Assembly (NCBI GenBank): GCA_007182875.1
Contig: AP019514.1
Span: 310,001 to 374,000 of the forward strand
Source: Vreelandella sulfidaeris
GTDB taxonomy: Bacteria; Pseudomonadota; Gammaproteobacteria; Pseudomonadales; Halomonadaceae
Reading direction: 5' to 3'
DNA length: 64,000 nt
A program made the translations under genes and the position numbers. Shown here one piece after another: positions 27,281-38,098 of this stretch; position 1 is the first letter of the stretch, and each line of letters opens with the position of its first letter. The notes beneath the pieces are model-generated. The model ran no database searches. It worked only from the letters and a program-made list of their open reading frames with translations, and was not told where the DNA came from.

Positions 27281-29859
27281 ATGTCAGATATGACAGTTAA
27301 AGATTTCGCAGTAAAGGTGGGCCGTGATGTGCCTCGCCTACTAGAGCAAATGAAAGAAGCCGGTTTAAAGCACGCTTCTGAAAGCGATGCTGTGTCTGAA
27401 GAAGATAAGCAGAAACTGCTGAGTTTCCTCAAGAAGAGTCACGGCGGTAGCGATACAGGCGATGCAGGTAAAAACCGCATTACCCTGACGCGCAAAACCC
27501 GTAGCCGCATCAATACCGGCGAGCGCGGCAAAACCATCGAAGTGCAGGTACGTAAGAAGAAGACTTACGTCAAAAGCGCTGAAAATGAGAAGCCAAAGGC
27601 GCCAGAGCCGAGCTATACAGGCCCACGCCAGTTGGTCGGTGATATGGCTGAAGCGGAAGCTGAGCGTAAGGTAAGCGATGCGCGTGCCGCTGAAGAAAAA
27701 GCCGCTGCGCAGAAGGCTCAGGCAGCTAAAGCCGCTGAAGAGGCTGCTAGCAAGAAAGAAGCCGCCGCTAAGAAGCCAGCTGAAACCAAGCCGAAAACTG
27801 AAAAAGCGCCGGCAACGCCAGATATCGACGTGCCCAATCTTGAGATTGATGACACGCCGTCCGGTGACGATATGCCGCCAGCGCCGCCGAAAGAAGGTCG
27901 CTCTGACCGTCGTACCGCTCCGCCTAAGAAAACGGCGGCGAAAGCCAAGGGGCGGCGTGACGATGAAGATCGTGGTGATCGTGAAGAGCGTAAACGCGGT
28001 GGCGGTGGTAAGAAGGTAAAACGTGCCGAGCAGCGTCGTGGTGGTCGCCGTGGTGGCAGCCAGGCCGGCAATGGCAAGCACGCTTTCCAGAAGCCGACCC
28101 AGCCGATCGTGCGTGAAGTGTCGATCCCTGAGTCTATCAGCGTGGCTGAATTGGCCGACAAGATGTCGATCAAGGCCAACGAAGTGATCAAGGCCATGTT
28201 TAACATGGGCGCAGCGGTCACCATCAACCAAACCATCGATCAGGATACAGCAGCGATCGTGGTGGAAGAGATGGGCCACACGCCGAAGTTGGTGAAAGAT
28301 GACGCGCTGGAAACGGAAATGCTCGAAGGCATCTCCTACGAAGGCGAAGAGATCACCCGTTCACCCGTTGTTACGGTAATGGGTCACGTCGACCACGGTA
28401 AAACGTCGCTGCTGGATTACATCCGTAAAGCGAAAGTGGCGACTGGTGAAGCCGGGGTATCACCCAGCACATTGGCGCGTACCACGTGGAAGATAACCAC
28501 GGTGGCGTTACCTTCCTGGATACCCCAGGCCACGCGGCGTTTACCGCCATGCGTGCCCGCGGTGCCAAGGCAACGGACGTGGTCATTCTCGTTGTCGCAG
28601 CGGATGACGGCGTGATGCCGCAAACCATCGAAGCGATTGAGCACTCCAAAGCCGCTGAAGTACCCATGGTGGTGGCGGTGAACAAGATCGATAAGCAGGG
28701 CATCGATCTGGATCGCATCAAAAACGAGCTTTCCCAGCACGGCGTGATTTCGGAAGAGTGGGGCGGTGATACGCAGTTTGTTCACGTCTCTGCTAAGACC
28801 GGTGAAGGTATGGAAGAGCTGCTGGAAGCGATCCAGCTGGCCTCCGAAGTACTCGAGCTTAAGGCTGTTCCTTCTGCGCCGGGTAAAGGTGTGGTGGTGG
28901 AATCACGTCTTGATAAAGGGCGTGGTCCGGTCGCTACGGTGCTGGTTCAGAATGGCACGCTGAAAAGGGCGATATCGTCCTGGCTGGCCTGCACTACGGC
29001 CGCGTACGTGCGTTGACCAACGAGCTTGCCCAGCAAGTCGATGAAGTTGGCCCGGCCATGCCGGTCGAGATTCAAGGCTTGGGCGGCACGCCGGACGCCG
29101 GTGATGACTTCATGGTCGTGGCCGACGAGAAGAAAGCCCGTGAAGTGGCTAACTTCCGCCAAGGCAAATACCGCGAAGTGCGCCTGGCACGTCAGCAGAA
29201 GGCCAAACTGGAAAACATGTTCAGCCAGATGGGCCAAGACGAAGTGGCCAAGGTCAACATCGTCCTCAAAGCCGACGTACAAGGCTCGCTGGAAGCGATC
29301 AAAGGCGCCCTGGAAGAGCTTTCCACTGATGAAGTCGAAGTGGCTGTGGTCTCCTCGGGTGTGGGCGGTATTACCGGTACCGATGCCAACCTAGCGCTGG
29401 CTTCTGAAGCCATCGTGGTCGGCTTTAACGTCCGTGCTGACGCCGCTGCTCGCGAGATCATCGAGCGTGAAGGCTTGGATCTGCGCTACTACAGCGTTAT
29501 CTACCAGCTGATCGACGAGGTCAAGCAGGCGATGAGCGGTATGCTCGCGCCGGAGTGGAAAGAAGAAATTGTCGGTGTTGCTGAGGTACGCGACGTCTTC
29601 CGTGCGCCGAAAATTGGTGCCATCGCCGGCTGTATGGTCATCGAAGGCAACGTGCATCGTAATAAGAAGATCCGCGTGCTGCGTGATGACGTAGTGATCT
29701 ACGAAGGCGAGCTCGAATCGCTGCGCCGCTTCAAAGACGATGTTCAGGGAAGTGCGTAACGGTATGGAGTGTGGCATCGGCGTGAAGAACTACAACGATG
29801 TTCAAGTCGGTGACAAGATCGAAGTCTTCGACCAAGTGAAGGTCGAGCGTAGCCTGTAA
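27281..29859 (+). CDS. infB: Translation initiation factor IF-2 (three frameshifts)
   Basis: IF-2 brings fMet-tRNA to the 30S subunit using GTP. It has an N-terminal IF2-N domain ([23 protein letters not shown]), a long Ala/Lys/Glu-rich linker (about residues 110-260), a second IF2-N unit, and the G domain with [19 protein letters not shown] and NKIDK. Domains II-IV end [12 protein letters not shown]. Breaks lie near 28454 (one G short; [16 protein letters not shown] expected), 28965 (one G short; [14 protein letters not shown] expected) and 29746 (extra [14 protein letters not shown] expected). Length is about 860 residues, as expected. Confidence 0.96.
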
Positions 29860-29877
29860 GGTTACGAGGAGCTAAAC

Positions 29878-30288
29878 ATGCGCGAATTTAAGCGTACCGA
29901 CCGGGTGGCCGACCAGCTCCAAAAGGAGCTGGCGGTACTGATTCAACGAGAAGTGAAAGACCCTCGTTTAGGCATGGTCACGGTCAGCGGTGTTACCGTT
30001 AGTCGTGATCTTGGCTACTCAGATGTGTATGTCACTTTGTTGGGTGAGCAAGAGCCTGAGCGTATTAAAGAGAACCTGCAGGTGCTTAAGCGTGCTGCTG
30101 GTTTTCTAAGAAGCCAGATTGCTAAGCGCATTAAGCTACGCCACGTGCCGGAACTACGCTTCCATTTCGATGAAAGTGTGGTGCGCGGTCAGCAACTTTC
30201 TTCATTGATAGATGAAGCGGTGACCACGGATCGTGCACGTTATCAAGACCAAGAGGATGACGCTGACCAGAGTGAGGAGACTCGCTAG
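29878..30288 (+). CDS. rbfA: Ribosome-binding factor A
   Basis: RbfA is a KH-like 30S maturation factor. Intact at 136 residues, opening [53 protein letters not shown] with [14 protein letters not shown] later, both typical. The C-terminal tail is rich in acidic residues. An AAGGTTACGAGGAG ribosome site precedes the ATG. The stop overlaps the truB start by one base. Confidence 0.95.
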   Translation: MREFKRTDRVADQLQKELAVLIQREVKDPRLGMVTVSGVTVSRDLGYSDVYVTLLGEQEPERIKENLQVLKRAAGFLRSQIAKRIKLRHVPELRFHFDESVVRGQQLSSLIDEAVTTDRARYQDQEDDADQSEETR

Positions 30289-31207
30289 TGGCGCGTCAAC
30301 GTCGTGGCTTGCCGGTCAATGGCGTACTACTGCTGGATAAGCCCAAGGGCGTTTCCAGCAACCATGCGCTGCAGCGTATTCGTCGGCTGTTCCAGGCGCA
30401 AAAAGCCGGGCACACCGGCACATTAGACCGATGGCAACCGGTTTATTACCGATTTGCCTAGGCGAAGCGACCAAGTTTTCATCGCACTTGCTGGAAGCCG
30501 ACAAGGTGTATCGCACCCGGGTTGAGCTGGGTGTGATCACCGATACCGGCGATGCGGAAGGTACGATTATTGAGCAGCATGAGGTTCCTAGCCTAAGCGT
30601 CGATGACGTGGAAGCTGTACTCACTCGTTTTCGTGGTGAAATTGACCAAGTGCCGCCGATGTATTCGGCCTTAAAACATCAGGGCAAAAAACTCTACGAG
30701 TTAGCTCGCGAAGGCAAGCAGGTAGAGCGTGCAGCACGGCGAGTAAGCGTGTATGATGCGCGCCTGCTTTCATTTGATGGTACTGCTTTCGAGCTGGAAG
30801 TAAGCTGCAGCAAAGGCACCTACATCCGCACGTTAGCCGAAGATATTGGTCTGGCACTTGGTTGTGGCGCGCACATCAGTCAGTTAAGAAGGCTCAAGAC
30901 GGGGCCTTTTTTAGCCGACGCCATGTGGACGCTAGAGGCCTTGGAAGCATTGGCCGACCAAGCGGCACTGGAAGCTGAGCTCATGCCCGTGGATGTGCTG
31001 GTGGATCATTTACCGTTACTGACGGTAGACGACACCGCCCATTCTCGTTTGGCCCATGGCCAGCCCGCTGCTCTTGAAACCGGCGCATTAGCTCCGGACG
31101 AAGTAGCCCGACTTTATTACGCCGAGACGTTTATCGGCCTTGGCGTAGTGAAAGGTGCTCAGGAAGTGGCGCCTAAGCGACTGTTAAGTACCGTCGCTAT
31201 CTCGTAA
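30288..31207 (+). CDS. truB: tRNA pseudouridine-55 synthase TruB (one frameshift)
   Basis: TruB makes pseudouridine 55 in the T-loop of tRNAs. The start is the GTG at 30288, overlapping the rbfA stop by one base: [35 protein letters not shown]. The catalytic Asp motif [16 protein letters not shown] is restored if one C is added near 30430 (GACCGATG). Later motifs include [19 protein letters not shown] and [15 protein letters not shown], followed by a C-terminal PUA-like region. Length is about 306 residues. Confidence 0.94.
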
Positions 31208-31329
31208 GCAGCGTTGCAAGGATGCAGCCGTGTGCGAGAAAATCGCTAGTAGAAAGTAGCAGCTTGAGACTGCAAATATGCGTGGTCTCACCCATTCATT
31301 TTTAGGCATATTGCTTACTGGAGAGACAG

Positions 31330-31599
31330 ATGGCTTTAACCGCTGAGAAGAAGGCCGAGATCGTTACTGAATACGGCCGCGGCGACAACGATACCGGTTC
31401 CCCTGAAGTGCAGGTTGCACTGCTGAGTGCCAATATCAATGGCCTGCAGGACCACTTCAAGACCAACAAGCAGGATCACCACTCTCGTCGTGGTCTGATC
31501 CGTATGGTTAACCAGCGTCGTAAGCTGCTGGATTACCTAAAGCGTAAAGATTTCGAACGCTATCAGTCTCTGATTCAGCGTTTAGGTCTGCGCCGCTAA
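31330..31599 (+). CDS. rpsO: 30S ribosomal protein S15
   Basis: Intact at 89 residues: [31 protein letters not shown], then [27 protein letters not shown]15 binds the central domain of 16S rRNA early in 30S assembly. The 122-base gap before it holds the leader in which S15 autoregulation would act. A strong terminator follows and pnp comes next, the usual rpsO-pnp order. Confidence 0.97.
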   Translation: MALTAEKKAEIVTEYGRGDNDTGSPEVQVALLSANINGLQDHFKTNKQDHHSRRGLIRMVNQRRKLLDYLKRKDFERYQSLIQRLGLRR

Positions 31600-31617
31600 G
31601 TTTAACGGCAACGATCA

Positions 31618-31651
31618 GAAACGGGCAGCTCCCAAGGAGCTGCCCGTTTTA
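31618..31651 (+). terminator. Intrinsic terminator after rpsO
   Basis: AAACGGGCAGCTCC - CAA - GGAGCTGCCCGTTT followed by TATG: a perfect 13-14 bp stem. In the rpsO-pnp arrangement it partly separates the two messages. Confidence 0.9.
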
Positions 31652-31801
31652 TGGGTCGCATTTAGCAAAGAGGGAGCTGAAAGAAAGAACTGAAAGAGGG
31701 AACTGGTAGCCCTATCGCGCTCCAGCGCCTAGAATGGTAACGAGTCAAAACGACCTAAACGAATAGACAAGTAGATATTGATAATGCTGAAGGAAGTCGC
31801 T

Positions 31802-33952
31802 GTGAATCCGGTAAAGAAAACGTTCCAGTACGGTCGTAGCACCGTCACGCTCGAAACCGGGCGTATTGCTCGCCAGGCCACTGGCGCTGTCATGGTTACA
31901 ATGGACGATACCGTCGTATTGTGTACCGTGGTAGCGAGAAAAGAAGCTAACCCGAGCCAACCCTTTTTCCCCCTCCTCGGTACATTACCAAGAGAAAACC
32001 TACGCAGTGGGCAAAATTCCTGGCGGCTTCTTCAAGCGCGAAGGGCGGCCGACTGAAAAGAGACGCTCACCTCGCGTCTGATTGATCGCCCTATTCGTCC
32101 GCTATTCCCTAAGGGCTTTATGAACGAAGTGCAGGTTGTCTGTACCGTTCTTTCTACCGATCGTAATCACGATCCGGATATTGCCGCACTGCTTGGCACC
32201 TCAGCGGCGCTGAGCATCTCTGGCGTGCCGTTTAGTGGCCCGATTGGTGCAGCCCGCGTTGGTTTTAACGAAGAGCAGGGTTACTTCCTCAATCCCACCG
32301 TGGAAGAGCTCGCTACTTCTGAGCTGGACATGGTCGTCGCCGGTACTGAAAAAGCGGTGCTGATGGTTGAGTCCGAAGCCAAAGAGCTGCTTGAAGACGA
32401 AATGCTGGGTGCCGTACTGTTCGGTCACCAGGAGATGCAGGTTGCGATTAGCGCGATTAAAGAGCTAACCGCTGAAGCGGGCAAACCGCGCTGGGAGTGG
32501 CAAGCTACCGAAGAGAACCAAGCGCTGAAAGCTGCCATTGCCGATGCTTTTGAGGCCAAGGTGGGCGATGCCTACCGCATTACCGACAAAATGCAGCGTC
32601 AGGATGCATTGGCGGAGCTGAAAGACCAGGCGATTCAACAACTGGTGGCCGATGAAGGCGAACCGGTTAACGACAAGTTCAGCAAAGATGACGTCAAAGG
32701 CGCCTTCGCGGGCTTGGAAAAGCGCGTTGTGCGTTCACGCGTCGTCAAAGGCGAGCCGCGTATCGATGGTCGTGACAACCAAACCGTGCGTCCCTTGGCC
32801 ATCGAAGTAGGTGTGCTACCCAAAGCACACGGTTCTGCCGTTTTCACCCGCGGTGAGACCCAGGCGATTGCCGTGGCGACGCTGGGTACGCTGCGTGATT
32901 CCCAGCTTATCGAATCATTGGAAGGTGAGCGTAAAGACCGCTTCATGCTGCACTACAACTTCCCTCCCTACTCAGTGGGCGAAGCTGGCTTTATGGGTGG
33001 CCCGAAGCGTCGTGAAATCGGTCATGGTCGCTTAGCGCGTCGTGGCGTGCAGGCAATGCTGCCGTCAGAAGACGTTTTCCCCTACACCATTCGTGTGGTG
33101 TCTGAAATTACCGAGTCTAACGGCTCAAGCTCGATGGCCTCAGTGTGCGGTTCTTCGCTTGCTTTGATGGACGCGGGCGTTCCGCTCAAAGCGCCGGTCG
33201 CCGGTATCGCCATGGGCTTGGTAAAAGATCCAGACGGCTTTGCGGTATTGACCGATATCCTGGGTGATGAAGATCATCTTGGCGATATGGACTTTAAAGT
33301 CGCCGGTTCTGAAGAGGGCGTGACCGCCCTGCAGATGGACATCAAGATCGAAGGCATCAATGAAGAGATTATGGAGCTCGCGCTGCAGCAAGCACTGACC
33401 GCGCGTCTGAGTATCCTCGAGCAGATGAATGTCGTGATCAGCCAGAGCCGTAGCGATGTCTCTGACAACGCGCCGTCCATGGCAACGATTAAAATCGATC
33501 CAGATAAAATCCGTGACGTAATTGGCAAGGGCGGCGCTACGATCCGTAAAATTTGCGAAGACACCGGTGCGTCTATCGATCTGGATGATGACGGTACCGT
33601 TCGCATCTACGCTGAAGACAAAGCCGCTGCGAAGCGAGCGATTGACACCGTATTGGCGATTACCGCTGAAGCGGAAATCGGCAAGCTGTATCACGGCAAG
33701 GTCGTGCGTATTGCCGATTTCGGCGCGTTTGTTAACATTATGCCGGGTACTGATGGTCTGGTGCACATCTCTCAGATCGTTGCCGAGCGAGTGAATAACG
33801 TACGTGACTTCTTGAACGAAGGCGATGACGTGATTGTTAAAGTGCTCGATATCGACAATCGTAACCGCGTGAAGCTGTCGATGAAAGAGATCACTGAAGA
33901 AGAGAAAGCCGCTTTTGCAGCGGAAACAACGGAAACCGAATCTACGATTTAA
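31802..33952 (+). CDS. pnp: Polyribonucleotide nucleotidyltransferase PNPase (two frameshifts)
   Basis: PNPase is the phosphorolytic 3'-5' exoribonuclease of the degradosome. Two RNase PH domains ([49 protein letters not shown] with [14 protein letters not shown]), a KH domain ([16 protein letters not shown]) and an S1 domain ([28 protein letters not shown]) are seen in order. The start is the GTG at 31802, ahead of which AAGGAAG is well placed. Breaks lie near 31977 (extra [17 protein letters not shown] expected) and 32056 (one A short; [21 protein letters not shown] expected). Length is about 717 residues. Confidence 0.96.
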
Positions 33953-33997
33953 GCGTTAATTTATTAATGACGATCTAAATCGCTGGTTAGGTTCCTG

Positions 33998-34038
33998 ACA
34001 CCGCCCTCGTAGCCTCTGGCTGCGGGGGCGGTGTTTTA
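33998..34038 (+). terminator. Intrinsic terminator after pnp
   Basis: ACACCGCCCTCGTAGCC - TCT - GGCTGCGGGGGCGGTGT followed by TTTATT: a long GC-rich stem 46 bases after the pnp stop. Confidence 0.88.
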
Positions 34039-34088
34039 TTGAGCGTAAGCTTATTAAACGAAGGTTGGTTAGGCAGGGAGCAGCAGCT

Positions 34089-35257
34089 ATGGAGCAGGAA
34101 CAGGCACCGCGCTGGTGGGCGGTGGTGGCCGTGATGATTGGCATCTTTTATTGGTAACTGCAGAGCAACTGCCGATTGGACTGCTATCTCAGGTGGCATC
34201 GAGTATGGATGTTACCCCTGGCATGGCAGGATTAATGGTTACCGTGCCTGGTGTGGTTGCGGCCTTTTCAGCCCCGCTGTTACCGGTTGCTGTAGGACGC
34301 TTGGATCGACGTATTATGCTGACGCTACTCATGGTTGTGATGGTGGTGGGCAGTGCTTTTTCGGCATTGGCAAGCAGCTTTGTATTGTTGCTTGCCGCTC
34401 GTGTATTGGTAGGGCTTAGCATTGGTGGCTTTTGGGCAGTTGCTGGCAGTATCGCGCCCCGCTTAGTACCCGAGGAGAAGGTGCCTAAGGCGATGACGAT
34501 GATATTTGGTGGCGTTGCAGCAGCCTCAGTGTTGGGTGTGCCATTGGGCACGCTATTGGGGCATTTCAGTAGTTGGCGAGTGGCCTTTGGGGCGTTGGGC
34601 GGACTAAGCTTGTTGACGGCCATTGCGTTGTGGCGCTGGCTGCCGCCGTTACCGCCAAGAGAGCCAGTGCGTCTGCGTGTATTGGCGCAACAGTTTAGCA
34701 ACCGTGGTGTTCGGGTGGCGGTGTTAACCACGGCTTTTGTGGTGGTCGGGCACTTCGCTGCCTACACCTTTATTAGTCCCATCCTGCAGGAGATCAGTGG
34801 TATTTCCCAACGCCATGTGGGCAGCTTGCTACTGCTTTATGGGGCGGCAGGCATTGTGGGCAATATTGCGGCAGGCATGTTCGCCGGACGGCATCCTTAC
34901 CGAGCAGTGCTGGCGATTCCCAGCCTGCTGCTGGTCTTCGTCGCTGCATTTCCTTTGCTGGGTGTACAGCCAAGTAGCGGCGTTATGCTGCTAATGGCGT
35001 GGGGCGCAGTATTCGGCAGCGTATCGGTCAGCATTCAAACCTGGATTTTGCGCACCGCGCCGAATACCGAAGCCGCCACGGCGTTGATGGCGTTTACCTT
35101 CAATATGTCGATTGGTTTAGGGGCAATGCTAGGGGGGCGCTTGGTCGATGGCACTAGCCTGTCCATTGCCATGTGGGCCGCGTCAGGATTATTCCTACTG
35201 GGCGCGCTATTGGTATGGCGAACGCCTTCGCGCATTGTGGGGGAAAAGCGTCGTTGA
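34089..35257 (+). CDS. MFS exporter, DHA1 family (NepI/AraJ-like; one frameshift)
   Basis: About 390 residues with 12 hydrophobic segments. LLVTAEQLPIGLLSQVASSMDVTPGMAGL opens helix 1-2. The loop LDRRIMLTLLMVVMVV and GLSIGGFWAVAGSIAPRLVPEEKVPKAMTMIFGG closely resemble the E. coli purine-ribonucleoside exporter NepI and relatives. The N-terminal MEQEQAPRWWAVVAVMIGIF is joined to the rest by restoring one T near 34150. Substrate is not certain. It stands alone between terminators and is convergent with the thiolase gene. Confidence 0.83.
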
Positions 35258-35275
35258 GCAAGAACGAACCAAAAA

Positions 35276-35306
35276 ATACCCCCGTAAAAACGGGGGCATT
35301 GTTTGT
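35276..35306. terminator. Bidirectional terminator between MFS gene and thiolase gene
   Basis: ATACCCCCGT - AAAA - ACGGGGGCATTGTTT, with an A-tract (AAAAAAT) on the left and a T-rich stretch on the right. It lies between the convergent ends of the two genes. Confidence 0.85.
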
Positions 35307-35326
35307 TAGTTGCCTGAGAGGAACGA

Positions 35327-36503
35327 TTAAGGCCGTTCAATAGCCAAGGCCACACCCTGACCACCGCCGATGCACAGCGTCGCGAGGCCTTTCTTGGCAT
35401 CGCGGGCAATCATTTCATGCAGCAACGATACCAGCACGCGGCAACCGGAAGCCCCGATAGGATGGCCTAAAGCGATTGCGCCGCCGTTAACGTTCACCTT
35501 GCTGACATCCCAGCCCAGCTCTTTGTTGACCGAAAGCGCTTGTGCAGCGAACGCCTCGTTGGCTTCTGCTAAATCCAGGTCGTCCAGGCTCCAGCCCGCC
35601 TTTTCCAGGCAGCGGCGTGTCGCTGGTGCTGGGCCAATACCCATAATGGCGGGGTCAACGGCAGCGTTAGCATAACCGGCAATTCGCGCTAGCGGTTCGA
35701 GGCCAAGCTCTTTGGCTTTTCAGCGGAACAAATCATCACCACGGCAGCACCGTCGTTTAATGAGGAGGCGTTACCCGCGGTAACGGTGCCATCTTTTAAA
35801 CGCAGGCTTCATGCCGCCAAGTTTTTCGGCAGTGACTTCGCGCGGGTTTTCGTCGGTATCAAAAACGACCGGATCGCCTTTGCGCTGAGGGATATGTACC
35901 GGCACGATCTGACTTTTGAATTTACCCTCTTTGATAGCATTCGCAGCGTTCTGCTGGGACTGAGCGGCAAACTTATCCATCTCTTCGCGGGTAATACCGT
36001 ATTTCTCGGCTAAGTTTTCAGCGGTGATGCCCATGTGGTAATTGTTAAAGGCGTCCCACAAGCCATCGTGTACCATAGTATCGATCGCTTTCCAGTCGCC
36101 CATGCGTTGGCCGTTACGCGAGTTGGGCAATACGTGGGGAGACGCAGACATGTTCTCCCTGGCCGCCCGCCAGAATAAGTTCTGCATCACCGCAGCGAAT
36201 GGCTTGTGTCGCTAGGTGGACTGCTTTAAGCCCAGAGCCACATACTTTATTGATGGTCATGGCCGGGACGGAATCCGGCAGGCCCGCTTTGATGGACGCC
36301 TGACGAGCTGGATTTTGACCCACACCCGCGGTAAGCACCTGTCCTAGCAGCACTTCGTCAACTTGATCAGGGGCGACACCAGTGGATTCGAGGATATCTT
36401 TAATCACTAAAGCGCCAAGATCACTTGCAGGGATGCCAGCAAGCGAACCACCAAAAGAACCAACAGCGGTGCGACGAGCCGCAACAATGACTACTTCTTT
36501 CAT
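35327..36503 (-). CDS. Acetyl-CoA acetyltransferase / thiolase (three frameshifts)
   Basis: A biosynthetic-type thiolase of about 392 residues. [24 protein letters not shown] opens the protein. The acylated Cys is in [15 protein letters not shown], the catalytic His in [15 protein letters not shown], and the second Cys in [13 protein letters not shown]. Breaks lie near 36160 (extra [15 protein letters not shown] expected), near 35798 (an indel before [16 protein letters not shown]) and near 35719 (one A short; [16 protein letters not shown] expected). It is the PhaA/AtoB type, used for acetoacetyl-CoA formation (PHB, ketone bodies) or the reverse. No phaB or other partner is adjacent, so the pathway is not fixed by context. 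Confidence 0.9.
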
Positions 36504-36557
36504 AAGATGACTCCTGGAATAAATAACAGACAGTCTGAAGCCAGATGCCTGATAGGC

Positions 36558-36601
36558 GTACTCTGTCAGCCGTACTCTTTTATTTGTACTCTGTCAGCCG
36601 T
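36558..36601. repeat. 16-bp direct repeat upstream of the thiolase gene
   Basis: GTACTCTGTCAGCCGT occurs at 36558-36573 and again, identical, at 36586-36601 (period 28 bases). A shorter GTACTC lies between them. It sits 55-100 bases upstream of the thiolase start on its 5' side and could be a pair of operator sites. No named regulator motif is recognised. Confidence 0.75.
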
Positions 36602-36654
36602 CTCTTCAGCATAGGGGGAAGGGGGTGCTTTGCGGCAATACGCATTTATAGGCA

Positions 36655-36685
36655 AATAAAAACGGGCCAACATGTGGCCCGTCAT
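36655..36685 (-). terminator. Intrinsic terminator after panD
   Basis: Read on the minus strand: GACGGGCCA - CATGT - TGGCCCGTTTTTATTT, a perfect stem with a T-tract about 30 bases after the panD stop. Confidence 0.9.
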
Positions 36686-36710
36686 CGAAAAAGGGTTAGA
36701 TACGCTAAGA

Positions 36711-37091
36711 CTACGCTAATTGGACGGGAATAATATTGCTGGTGTGGCTGACGTGGTTGCCTTCCTGGAGATACACCAGCGCAGGCTGATGGGTTTCCAG
36801 TTCGGTATTAGAGTAGTGGGCGTAGCTGCAAATAATGATGCGGTGGCCCGGTGCGGCGAGGTGGGCCGCAGCGCCGTTGATCGAGATGAGCTTGGAGCCT
36901 TCTTCACCGCGAATAGCGTATGTAGTGAAGCGTTCTCCGTTTTCGACGTTGTAAATTTGAATCTGCTCGTTTTCGCGAATACCCGCTAGGTCGAGTAAAT
37001 CACCGTCGATGGCGCAGGAGCCTTCATAGTTGAGTACTGCATGAGTAACGCGTGCCATGTGCAGCTTGGCTTTGAGCATAATGGTATGCAT
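36711..37091 (-). CDS. panD: Aspartate 1-decarboxylase PanD (pyruvoyl enzyme)
   Basis: PanD makes beta-alanine from aspartate for pantothenate. It is 126 residues: [37 protein letters not shown]. The self-cleavage site Gly-Ser (YEGSC, Ser at about residue 25) yields the pyruvoyl group. [21 protein letters not shown] follows as in the family. The ATG at 37089-37091 has its own ribosome site (AAAGGA). In the sequence as given the panC frame runs into panD without a stop (see panC). Confidence 0.94.
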   Translation of the reverse strand: MHTIMLKAKLHMARVTHAVLNYEGSCAIDGDLLDLAGIRENEQIQIYNVENGERFTTYAIRGEEGSKLISINGAAAHLAAPGHRIIICSYAHYSNTELETHQPALVYLQEGNHVSHTSNIIPVQLA

Positions 37092-37991
37092 GTGAATTCC
37101 TTTATGACCCGATGTTTGGTTATTCTCTGTTACCACTGACAGTGCTAGCCGGGAGTTGAACAGGAGGTTGTCAATTAGCCGCGCAGGACCTAGCTTGGCA
37201 GCCGCCAGCAGTATCGCCTGGCGCGTTGTAGAGCTAACTGGGCCGAGCATGGTATCGCGCAGCTCTAGGTAATCTGGTGTAAAGCCCGCATCATACAGCG
37301 TGGTGTTGCCCTGGTGTAATACCTTTTCGATAGACTCGCCGCGCTCCAATGCGCTACGCAGTGTACATAGTGTGCGATACAACGCGGGCGCTTTAGCTCG
37401 TTCCTCGCTATTCAAATAGCCATTGCGTGATGACAGCGCCAAGCCATCCTCCGCGCGAACGATAGGCACACCGATAATCTCGACCGGCATGTGCAGATCC
37501 CGCACCAGCTTGCGAATGACGGCAAGCTGTTGGTAATCCTTTTCCCCAAAGCAGGCAATGTCTGGCTGTACCAAGTTGAACAGCATGCTGACCACGGTGG
37601 AAACACCGTCGAAGTGACCTGGGCGTGAACCGCCGCACAGCCCTTCACCCACCATGGGCACATGGACACGGGTCTGTGCGTCCAAGCCGTTGGGGTAGAG
37701 CGAGCTCACCGCCGGGGCGAACAGTACGTCGCAGCCGGCTTTGATAAGCTGCGCTTGATCGGCATCAAAGGTACGCGGATATCCGTCTAAATCTTCCCCT
37801 GGGCCGAATTGCATTGGGTTTACAAATAGGCTTGAGACTACGATATCGGCGTGCTGGCGCGCGCAGGCCACCAGTGCTAGATGCCCGGCATGGAGGTTAC
37901 CCATGGTGGGCACCAAGGCAATGCGCTGACCGCGCTGGCGGTGTTCCTGCAGCGTGCTACGTAGCTGATCAATTTCTCGCAAAGTGCGCAT
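37092..37991 (-). CDS. panC: Pantothenate synthetase PanC (reads in frame into panD)
   Basis: PanC joins pantoate and beta-alanine with ATP. It opens [21 protein letters not shown]. The ATP-binding [13 protein letters not shown] (HxGH), [39 protein letters not shown] and [11 protein letters not shown] are all present. The usual family end falls around [10 protein letters not shown] (about residue 275). Here no stop follows: some 20 unrelated residues ([21 protein letters not shown]) run in frame into panD Met1, giving a 426-residue fusion. Both other frames hit a stop in that linker, and indels are common here, so a lost panC stop is more likely than a true fusion. Confidence 0.9.
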
Positions 37992-38041
37992 AGTCGTTTC
38001 AAGTTAATATTAAAAGGTGGCGGAGAGGCGAGCCGTTCGAA

Positions 38042-38098
38042 ACTGTTTTTTGAACCTGTCTTTAAAGAAGGGCCTTAAAGACCGTTTTCAAAAACAGT
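38042..38098 (-). terminator. Long hairpin across the panB stop codon, between panB and panC
   Basis: ACTGTTTTTTGAAC...CTTTAAAG (from 38042) pairs imperfectly with CTTAAAGAC...TTCAAAAACAGT (to 38098) around a short GGCCCTT-type loop. The panB TGA at 38088-38090 lies inside the arm. It is AT-rich with no clear T-tract, so it may be an RNA-stability or attenuation element inside the panB-panC message. Confidence 0.5.

Noticed and set aside
27365..28279. Minus-strand ORF of about 304 codons opposite infB
   Set aside because: It arises from the Ala/Lys/Glu-rich IF-2 linker read backwards. The composition is a shadow artefact.
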